From the NCBI GenBank assembly GCA_030737835.1, contig JAUJYN010000027.1, positions 1,364,001-1,428,000 on the forward strand: a stretch of 64,000 nt of DNA, in the 5' to 3' direction. Position numbers and translations under genes: made by a program. Source of the stretch: Acorus gramineus (lineage: Eukaryota; Streptophyta; Magnoliopsida; Acorales; Acoraceae). Positions 37,222 through 46,485 of this stretch are shown in pieces; position 1 is the first letter of the stretch, and every line of letters begins with the position of its first letter. The notes under the pieces are model-generated. The model was not told where the DNA came from, did not search any database, and worked only from the letters and a program-made list of their open reading frames with translations.

Positions 37222-37661
37222 AACCAGATGCTGCCACGTGTACTCCTAGTCCCATCAAATGAAACACCAAAACCCACTTTCATTTTCTTCCCCACCGACT
37301 TCATCTTCCCCACCGACTTCATCTTCTTCACTGCTTCTCCTCTGAAAACAAAAAACCCTACCGACTGTTTGGAGCGATCTTCACCATGTTCGTCTCGTGA
37401 AGGGCGGCGTCCGGTTGTACGATGATCAAGCCTGCGACGATCGGCATTTGCGCGGCAGTCGGGGGAGGCGGCGAAGCATTCGGACGAAGTGGATCCACCT
37501 CATCGCAGATCCAAACCGAGGTGTGTATATTCTCATTTGCGACCGACTTCATCTTCTTCACTGCTTCTCCTCTGAAAAGTAAAAACCCTATTTATGACTG
37601 TTTGGAGCGATCTTCACCTTGTCCGTCTCGTGAAGGGCGGCGTCCGGTTGTACGACGATCA
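37222..37661 (+). other. Possible captured host-gene fragment with 230-bp duplication
   Basis: Inside the transposon, 37312-37428 and 37542-37661 are near-identical units 230 bp apart (CCGACTTCATCTTCTTCACTG through GTCCGGTTGTACGA). The stretch is more GC-rich than its surroundings, with short open frames (37228-37425, 37422-37763). It resembles a 5' exon or leader region taken from a gene, but I do not recognise the source. Confidence 0.4.
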
Positions 37662-37687
37662 TGTCACGCCCCAGGGCGGCCGTCCCC
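37662..37687 (-). repeat. 26-bp LTR-end scrap
   Basis: TGTCACGCCCCAGGGCGGCC and the next six bases equal the terminal bases of family A/B LTRs. They begin exactly where the second 230-bp unit ends. No other LTR sequence adjoins. It may be the residue of a deleted insertion or a template switch. Confidence 0.75.
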
Positions 37688-40077
37688 CTGGGTTTTTCTT
37701 TTCTTTTTATTGTTTAATAAAAGGGTTGGTAATTGTTCTTATTTAAAAAGAAATGTTTTTTGAATTCAAATCAATGATGAATCATGGGCCTTGTATTGGA
37801 TGATGTAATTTGATGAATTGCATGCTTAATTTCAAAATATTGTGATGGCTGTATGAAAATATTGGGGTGCAGAGCAATCTTTTGAATGGATAGAATTGAC
37901 AGTGCATCTTTTTTTTCTTTTACCCCCCTTTTTAATACATCTTAGTCGGCACGGGCTGTAATTTAAAGCCGGTATGAAAATTTGGATTAAAAGGGTACTC
38001 AGCAGTAGCAATAAAAATTGATGCCATGGAATATGCCTCTCTATATAGCCATAATTAAGCTCCAGTAGTATCAAAAATGGCGGAACTTTGAAATAAGGAT
38101 TAAAAGGGCACTGAGCAGTAGTAATAGAAACTGATGCCATATGACATCTAATTTATAAATCAATGTATATCACAGGACATTGCTGTCTTTGCTACTTTGG
38201 GTTGTGTTTTACGTTATCCCGATTAGGTCCTCCTGAAAAAACTATCATATCTGTCATGAAACTTTAATCCAGATGTTGATATGTTCTGGCTCGTCATCCC
38301 CAAAGGTGCACTATCATATCAGGTCCATAGTGGTCCAATAATGGTTGCAAAAGACTAGTAAGAAATGTTCTGTAACAGGTGTTGTTCCCATCTGTCATGA
38401 AACTTTTCTGACTTTTCGAGCTGCTTTGTTATTTCTGCTAAAAGCCATGGAGACACAGGAACTATCACAATTTCATGAGATGCTAAAGCAGCCTATCATC
38501 CTCCAAGAAAATTTTCCAGACCAGTTTTTATTGGCTTCCTTTATTTCCCATGACTTTCTATCAACAAATGCATTTAAGAATCATATAATATACCACATTT
38601 ACCTTTGGTTGCATGGATACCCTCTTGATTAGAACCATGTTTCTTCAATTAAAGTGCATTACGCGTTCATCTGTCTTTTCTGATTAAATGATGATTTGGA
38701 CAGGTATCAGCTATGTCCAATGTAAAGAATAATCCTTCAATACTTGGGAGCGCATCTTCTAGGTTCCATGATAATATTTGTATCATAAACTGCTAAAATT
38801 TACTTGATAGATTCAACCTGAAAGTGGAATTGAAATAAACTATTGATCACCACTCACAGTGAATTTTTTTTTTTTTCAAAAGAAAAATTCACAGGAACCA
38901 GAGAACATTAGACTCGATCATATGTAATTTAGATCAATGTGTTAAGTTTTGTGAGCTTCGATCTGCAGGTGTTTAATGACCTCTGAGTCATGTTCATGAT
39001 TTTGTCTCAAAGTTTCCATTGGAAATAAGATTTTAACTGTATGTTTTTTTGGGCACCTTTTTTTTTCCAGTTTCTTTTGACTTTATATTAGATTCTGCTG
39101 GTATTGTGGTCTTCTTTAGATGTCTCTCTTTCTCAATTTTCCCTGCTACTTTCACTGATGTATTTACCCTCTCTTCCCATGGAAGGGAATCAAGATCAAG
39201 AATCTGACTGGCCTAATAAAAACCTCTTTATCTTCAACTGCTAACCATAGAGCTCACATGTTTTTGGGGGACTTAATTTCATAGGATTCTCATGGTAGAT
39301 ATCCACTCCATTTTTGTTGTTTCATGGTGTATGTGTGCTTCCACCACAGGTAACTCTGTGTTGATGACGTCTGAATATTAGGTTGGAAAATGTTATACTT
39401 AGTCATTCTGTTGTTTCTTTTGTTCCTGCGTCACTGATAGTATGCAGGAGTTGGGATAGCCTTACAAACTTAATACTTTTATTTTGTGATGCTCACTAGT
39501 TTATGGGCAGATTTTGTGGATTATTCAGTTTGTATGGATGTTCAAACACCACATTCTGTTTATCCAAGATGTTAATTTTCATTTAACCTCGACAGTACAG
39601 GAGGTTAATGTGAATATAAACTTATGAATGTATGTTTGTGATGTTGCCTTTCATGTCTAGTATTATATAAAATAGCTTTTTTAAACCATGGTGTGTATAT
39701 GTGTTTAGATATGTGTGTGATCATCAAATGTAGATATATATGTTAATCTTTGATCACATGGATGTCATAGTTCCAATTGAATATACTGTGTCAATGACCA
39801 ATCTTCATGTTCACCATGGTTTCCCATATGAGAAGGAATATTTGGAATTATGTGAAGTGATTGTTTTATGTCAATCATATGTGTTTTGCAAACTTACATT
39901 TTCTAATATTTCACAAGCTATTTACAGAGGTTAATACTTACCATATTTCTGTATATATTGTTATTTAAGTATTTACCTAGTTTATGTAAAAGTAAAATAC
40001 ACAATATAGGTGTATAAATAACTTAATGGACCCTATTATACTCAATATAAAAATTGACATATAACACATATAAGCAA
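37688..40077. other. AT-rich transposon interior, no recognised gene
   Basis: This is AT-rich sequence with T-runs and no frame longer than 95 codons (38345-38632, no recognisable domain). Composition resembles plant intron or intergenic DNA and differs sharply from the surrounding LTRs. I see no transposase motif. Confidence 0.5.
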
Positions 40078-40800
40078 ATTAAATGAAGCAATGTATAAAA
40101 TGCTAGGATTATTTGGTACCCACTGAAATAAATTGATATTGGAAATATAATTTTGTAATAATTCAAAGTCATTTTATTAGATAAGAATAATATTTTAATT
40201 TATTACTATTTATGACCAACTGATTGGGTAAATTTAATTAACTCATAACCCATAATTGGAATCATTACAAAGCAAATGGAATCAACACTAAGCATACATA
40301 GAGTAATTGTAAAACATATTTGAAGGTCTACCATAAAATATTACATAAGATGGACGGTTCAGATTTAATTTCATTCATCATGTTCTTGACATATATCTAT
40401 CAACGTTATCCAAACAACAACTTATATTTTCAATATTAAATTAAATGAAGGCTTATATAAGAATGCTAGTGTTATTTGGTACAACAACAATATTGACAAT
40501 GTTACTTGTATAATAAAATCTATCAATTTTATGGACAACCTATGATTTATATATATTTTTCTATTTATGATCAAGTCATTGAGTAAATATAATTAAATTG
40601 ATATAAGATAATTACAATCACCATAAAGCATTTGGAATCACCAATGAATACATAGATTAGTTGTAAAAAATATATAAAGGCCCACCATAAAATATTATAT
40701 AAGATGGACCGTTCAGATTTAATTACACTCATGATGGACTGATTTATATTCATCAATTACACCAAACATAAAAATATATTCCAGGGGCAAAGTTGACATT
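40078..40800. repeat. Diverged tandem duplication, about 360-bp units
   Basis: AAATGAAGC...TGCTAG.GTTATTTGGTAC at about 40080 recurs at about 40443. GATTGGGTAAAT...CATAGA...GTTGTAAAA and CCACCATAAAATATTA...AAGATGGACCGTTCAGATT follow in the same order in both units, with many small differences. It lies near the right end of the DNA transposon. Confidence 0.7.
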
Positions 40801-43171
40801 TTAAAAATAATAACTCCCTATCCATCCCTTATCAACCATTTATCCACAGTTTATTCTAGGTCAACCAAACACCAAAAATCTGCATTTTACGTTTCCCAAT
40901 AAGAATAAATAAGAATAACAAAAAATGCAACCAAACACAGATAGGCCTATTCTGCCAAACACTAATATTTATCCCAGTATAACTATCAGGGTTGAATAAC
41001 GCAATTCCACTTCCCAAACGGGGGGTTATTGTATTCATGTATGAATGATTGTGTTGCATGAGCCCCTCTAGTATGGGCATGTATTTTTGTAATGTGTATG
41101 GATGTATAGAATATGGCATGCCTTAGGTAGTATTGTAATACTACTCCCACCATATTAATTGGAATATCCAGCATGATTAAGTCTGGGTTAATAACAGGCA
41201 CCTGCCTAATATTCCCTTGCGATAAGACTCGAGGGCGTGGTGTAGTTGTTGCGCCCATGCTAATGGGGCAAAGCTATGACCAGCTTTATGAGATGATGAT
41301 CTCTCTCGCCCTCTCCCTCTGAACGAACTGAGTAAGTAGATGCGATTTCCTACTCGACTCAGGTTCGTTTGGAATATTGGCATGCACCTGTTAGTGCGCG
41401 AGATCGCGCTTGACCCTTTCTTTTAAGTTGGTGATATCCAACGCATGCTTAAGTTAGGCCTTGTGTGCTTATGTGATTAATGACCATGTATGCATGTTGT
41501 ATGATTTATTATGATGTAAATCTATGATTAGGGAGTATCCCTATGATTAATTGATATGTTATCGTGCATATGGTTCATGCACATAACTAAGATTAAATTC
41601 TCCTATAAAATATATGCGCATGTTAAAACTAATCAGGCCTATCTGAAATAGGCGTGGGTATGACCCGTTGTCGGGTTGTACCTTATTAGTTAGAGCGCTA
41701 GCGATGTAATCGCCCCCATGCATCCGAGCGATGCACTCGTTTGGAATTCAGGAGAATTCATTATCTTATCGGTTTTGTTAAGCCGGTAGTGGGGCATTAG
41801 GCTAGGCCTACCCGTGCTAGGCGTGTATATGAACCGCCTGTTGGGTTATGTGCCTTGGGATTATTTCTGCGTGAGAGCAGAGGCAACCCCCTTGTGTCCG
41901 AGCGACGCAACCGTGTGGGAGTACAATAGTGTTCGCTCTCATCGATATGTGATTATCGAGAGTAGTTGCTTTCCATGGGTTCGCTTTGCGAACATGGAAT
42001 GTTTACTCCCAATGTCGTCCGTGTTGAAGAGGCCCAGGTTGTAGCTGTCCTGACAGAGGGCTCCCATCCGTAGGTACCACCGATGCGTTCGGGGGCGTAC
42101 TGATCGTGGGAGTGTACCAGGTAGAGGCTACCCGGGAGAGGGTTAACGAATGATATTGCGAGCGTGGAATCGTTCTCCCCTTCGTTGGATCCGATGTAGG
42201 AACTTCCCGGCGTTGGAAAAGCTGTCCTGACAGAGGGCTCCCATCCGTAGGTACCACCGAGGCGTTCAGAAGCGTACTGATCGTGGGAGTATACCAGGTA
42301 GTGACTACCCGGGGAAAGGGCTACCGGTGGACCAAGGGTGTAGAGCAGTCTAAGTCTCTTCCAAAAGTCCCAAGAGTCTCCCTCTGGGAGTGAGGGTGAA
42401 GATGAGGTGAAGACACGTCGCCGCGTGACCCATTCGTTGTTCGTCCATTCCCAAAGTGTTGGGTCCGGTTGCGTATCGATGTTCAAAGACATCGTTGGGC
42501 AGTTATCCCGATGTAGATGATCCAGTAGCGTTGTGTAGACCAGTAATTCCGGGTCTCTTCGACCAACGGTATGGTCTCTCCCCAAAAGTCCCAAGAGTCT
42601 TCCTCCGGGAGTGAGGGTGAGGGTGAGGTTGGTCGCGCCGCCGCGTGACCCTGTTATCCATGGGTTTCTACCCATGTTTTTCCTTGAAAGGAAATTTTTT
42701 TAGTATTGAACTGTTGTATGGTGATTGGTTTCCAGCCACTCACTGAGCTTGTAGCTCACCCCTCGCATACTGTTTCTTTTAAGGGGCAGTGTTGGGCGTG
42801 GAGTTGGAGCTTCCCTGTGGCGTGGTCTTATGGACGTGGAGCGTTCTTCCAGCGGGTGGGGAGTGCGAGGCTGTCAGCAGTCCTAGAGTCATTTTATGTA
42901 TTGTAAATCGTGCATGTGGCACAGGTTGTATTTTATTTGGTCTAGACTTGGCTCTCACGGGACAGTGATTGTGTATTTGAGTCTGTAATAATGTTTTTGG
43001 TTTACAGACATTGTTTATATATTATGCTTCCGCTTTTCAGTCAGTTATCATTATCCTTGCTTTGCCACCTTGTGTGTTGTTGTTGGAGTCTTTATTGACC
43101 TCAGGTATTGATAGCTGATATTTCATTATTGCCACATCTCGGGGACGGCCACCCTGGGGAGTGACATCAAC

Positions 43172-43737
43172 AACAACAACAATTACACAAATCTCACCTC
43201 TTGCTTCCTTCTTCACCTTCACCTTCAATTGATTCTTCCTCCTCCTTCTCCACACACAAAGAGAAGAAAAAAGGAGACCAAGAGAGGGAGAGAAGATGAG
43301 ATCCACGAGTTGGGAGAGAGGGAGAGAGAGAGGGGGCAAAATGGTCATTCCCATGCTCAAATAGTGTTTTGGGGTGACCATAAGGGGGTGGTGAGGTTAG
43401 GGTTAGGCTCACCCTCACTCAAACAAGCGTGCGGAGAAGCACCACACACTCGAAAATATCTCACCCACCGAAACCCAGTTATGGCCAAACCCGCATGCGA
43501 TTCGGAACTGCATATTTTTCAAAACGTTATCGGAATTCGATGAAATTTTTATGGGTAGTACTAAACGGTACCAGGACCCATAATATGCAGTTAGATTTCC
43601 AATCAGAGTACTCTAACTCCCGTAGGTGGCTAAAAGCCAAAATTTTAGCGACTCCGATCGAAAAAGAAAAAGGCCCTGAATGACCCAGATGTGACCAAGG
43701 CTTAACCGAAATGGCTCCAAATGACACAGGCATAACA
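43172..43737 (-). repeat. B3 3' LTR, part 2 of 2
   Basis: It resumes with AACAACAACAA after the second TCAAC and ends GACACAGGCATAACA. It includes GA-rich microsatellite sequence (about 43275-43335). Confidence 0.87.
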
Positions 43738-45060
43738 TTCTCTTCCCCTTAGGAAATTTAGTCCTCGAAATTTATGGAAACCCAAAGGGAAGACCGAATA
43801 TAGCAAGTATCACGCATAGACCTTTTGCTCCCAAGTGGTCCATGCTCCAGATTGGCGCTACCGACACACTGTAATCAAAGGAACGGTCTTAGCGTGGAGC
43901 CTCTTCTCATGCTGGTCTCTGACCTCGATCCACTGCTCCACGAACGACAAATCCAGCTCGAGAATGAGACGGTTGAACGGAGTGACACGAGCAGGATCTT
44001 GGACATAACGCCTCGGCCATGAGACAATGACGTCGTCGTGGGCATGAGCTAGCTGTGGGGGAAAGGCTACATGACAAGCCACCTCCCCAATCCACTCAAT
44101 GACGAGAAACAGTCCCATTGAAGAGCCAATTCAGCTTGCCCCGAACGTCGAAACAGAGGATGCCCTTAAACTGGGACACCTTTAGGAAAACATGGTCGCC
44201 AAACCTGAAGGTAAGCTCCTAGCGACGATGACCTGCGTAGCCCTTCTATCGGTTCTGGGAGGTGCAGATGCACACATGAACCAACCTGGCCACTGCGAGG
44301 TCAAATAAATTTCTTGTGGCCCCTCCAATTGGTGCTCCTTAACCGTCCCAACACAAGGGAGGTATAAAACTGCGCCTGTAGAGTGCCTTTCACAGATCCA
44401 TCTGGATGCTCGAATGGCAGTCGTCTTGCAGGCATACCCCAACAAATATGTTGTGCCTCACCCAACTGCCCTCATCATCGAGCACGCAGGCACTTAGCAT
44501 GTCCTCCAAGGTCTGAATCATCCCCTTTGTCTGGCTGTCCATCGGCGATGAAACGCTATACTTAAATGGAGGCTCACGCCAAAGCCTACCAAGGTTGCGC
44601 CACAACCTCAATGTAACCCTCGCGTCTCAACCGAAAATAGCACCGACCGGAGTGCCATGAAGACGAACAATCGCGAAGGTGAAAACCCATGTCAAAGCGT
44701 CTAGAGACTCAATCAGTCGGATTTGGGAGGGAAGCGCGGACTTAGTCAGTCGGTCAATGATCACCTAGACGGCGTCGTGACCCGAACGTGACATTTCTTG
44801 ATAACCCACTCCCACTTCCACTGAGGAATCTCCATGGACTGACTCTTTCCAACGCGATGATAAGTCTCGAACTTTGCCTGAGGGCATGCCAACCTGGGGA
44901 AACAAGGTCACCCATATCGCCTTTTTTTTTTCATCGCACCACTACCAATCTCAATGAAGACTACCCCAAAGTAGTCAACGGAAGCCCAATAAAACCTTTG
45001 AGATCCACGAAGGCATCCAGCGCATTCGTCAACCCTGACGGCAATACTTAAAACTTGTAG
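43738..45060 (-). pseudogene. pol: B3 interior: integrase/RT remnant
   Basis: A worn purine tract (minus strand CCTAAGGGGAAGAGAA) adjoins the LTR. The best-kept integrase tail of family B is at 43858-44118 (EWIGEVACHVAFPPQLAHAH, LDLSFVEQWIEV, HEKRLHAKTV), again ending at TAG (43858-43860). The integrase core at 44390-44611 has Lys in place of the catalytic Glu ([14 protein letters not shown]). The RT active-site relic FIEI is at 44947-44959. It is cut at 45061 by a plus-strand LTR. Confidence 0.83.
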
Positions 45061-46485
45061 TGTTATGCCTGTGTCATTTGGAGCCATTTCGGTTAAGCCT
45101 TGGTCACTTCTGGGTCATTCAGGGCCTTTTTAATTTGTTGATCAGAGCCGCTAAACTTTTAGCTTTTAGCCACCTGCGGGAGTTAGAGTACTCTCATTGG
45201 AAATCTGACAATCCCCCCATGTGTTTGTGTTAAGGCCTCAAAGAGAAGTGAAGGAGAAGGTGAAGAAGGAAGCACAAGAAGGTTTGTGTGGGTGTTGTTG
45301 TTGTTGTTGATCCTCCTCTCTCTAGCTCCCTTTTCATGTCCTTCCCCCCCTGTTTTGCAACCAAAGGAGGCTGAGGAGGGCTGTGGAGGTGGTGGTAGTG
45401 GTGGTGGTGGTGGTTGAGGTGGTCGCGGGTGCATCGAGGGCCCCCGAATCTCCCCCTTTCATTCCCCCTCCCAAGGTGAGCTCTTCCCCTTCTTTTCTTG
45501 GTTTTCATGGCTTAGGGGGTTGTAGGGAAGTCATGCATGCTAGGTAATTGGTTTAGGGTGAGTGAGAAGTGTGGGGGAGGGGTTAAAAGGGGTTAAAAGA
45601 GGGTTAAGGATGGCTAGGCGCACGCAGGGGTCTGTCTGCGCGCGTGCACGCAGGCAAGCGCGCAGAGGGGCACTGGCAGGAGCAGGCGGGCGCGCAGGCG
45701 CGCGCGGGTGCGCGCGGACTCTGGCCGCGAGCGGAGTGCGCGCAGGGCGTGCGCGCGAGTCGCGTGGGGCAGTGCGCCTGGGCATGAGTCTGGGCGCGCG
45801 GCTGGGTGCCAGTGCACGCGTGCGCATGTGTGCGCGTGCGTGCGCATGCTGGGGCATGCGTGGGGCTTCCCAGGGTCTCAGGTAGGTGCTGGGGCACTCG
45901 GGCATGCGTGCGTACGCGCGTGCTCGCATGCGTGCGAGGCCGTATGCGTGCATGTCTAAGTCTTAAGTAATTCTAGTGATTTCTAAGTGTTAAATTGTGA
46001 TGTTACTCACCAAATTTGATGCCCTTACCTTGCAGATCTCGTCGGATGGGATGCACGAGGTCCCGGGTAATGGTGAGTGGTTCGATCCAATTCCCCCCCC
46101 CCTCTCGGGATGCGCTCGACGCGCGTAGTCGTGCGTCGCTCATCGATGGGGCCCCCTAGCTATACTACTTGTGTAGATAAGTAGTATGGCCATGCTTAAG
46201 CTATAATATGTTGATATCTTGCATGCTAGGCTTATATACATGTATTGTATTCATGTATGAATGATTGTGTTGCGTGAGCCCCTCTAGCATGGGCATGTAT
46301 TAATGTGTATGGATGTATAGAATATGGCATGCCTTAGGTAGTATTGTAATACTACTCCCACCATATTAATTGGAATATCGAACATGATTAAGTCTGGGTT
46401 AATAACGGGCACCTGCCTAATATTCCCTTGCGATAAGACTCGAGGGCGTGGTGTAGTTGTTGTGCCCATGCTAATGGGGCAAAGC
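45061..46485 (+). repeat. Family B LTR, left part, interrupted by B4
   Basis: It starts TGTTATGCCTGTG. Some leader sequence is missing near 45207. The CpG-rich block is at about 45610-45950, and the micro-exon equivalent is 46036-46072 between CCTTGCAG and GTGAGTGG. It is broken at 46485 in GGGGCAAAGC, where other copies continue ATGACCAAC. Its right-hand part was not found in the window. Confidence 0.85.

Larger units (their letters stand above)
36854..41025. mobile_element. TIR DNA transposon, PIF/Harbinger-like, non-autonomous
   Basis: About 4.17 kb interrupts solo LTR 2 between ACATGTA and TTGTATTCATG, which are adjacent in solo LTR 1. The ends CCCCCGTTTGCC and the inverse of AAACGGGGGG are inverted repeats, with GTTTG-containing subterminal motifs on both sides (GTTTGTTTGGG, GTGTTTGGTTG). 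The flanks GTA and TTA look like a worn 3-bp duplication, which with this end sequence suggests PIF/Harbinger; hAT would need 8 bp. No transposase is recognisable, so it would need a helper. Family assignment is tentative. Confidence 0.65.
35360..43166 (+). mobile_element. Solo LTR 2, family B, containing a DNA transposon
   Basis: It runs from TGTTATGCCTG to GGGGAGTGACA with a perfect target duplication TCAAC (35355-35359 and 43167-43171). Without the nested transposon it is about 3.63 kb. Its intron-like part (36129-36646) is AT-rich and unrelated to the CpG-rich block of other copies, yet the micro-exon equivalent (36647-36682) with TTTTGCAG before and GTGAGTGG after is kept. Confidence 0.94.

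Noticed and set aside
38345..38632. 95-codon frame as a host gene
   Set aside because: No recognisable domain, AT-rich surroundings, and it lies inside the DNA transposon. One open frame of this length is expected by chance.
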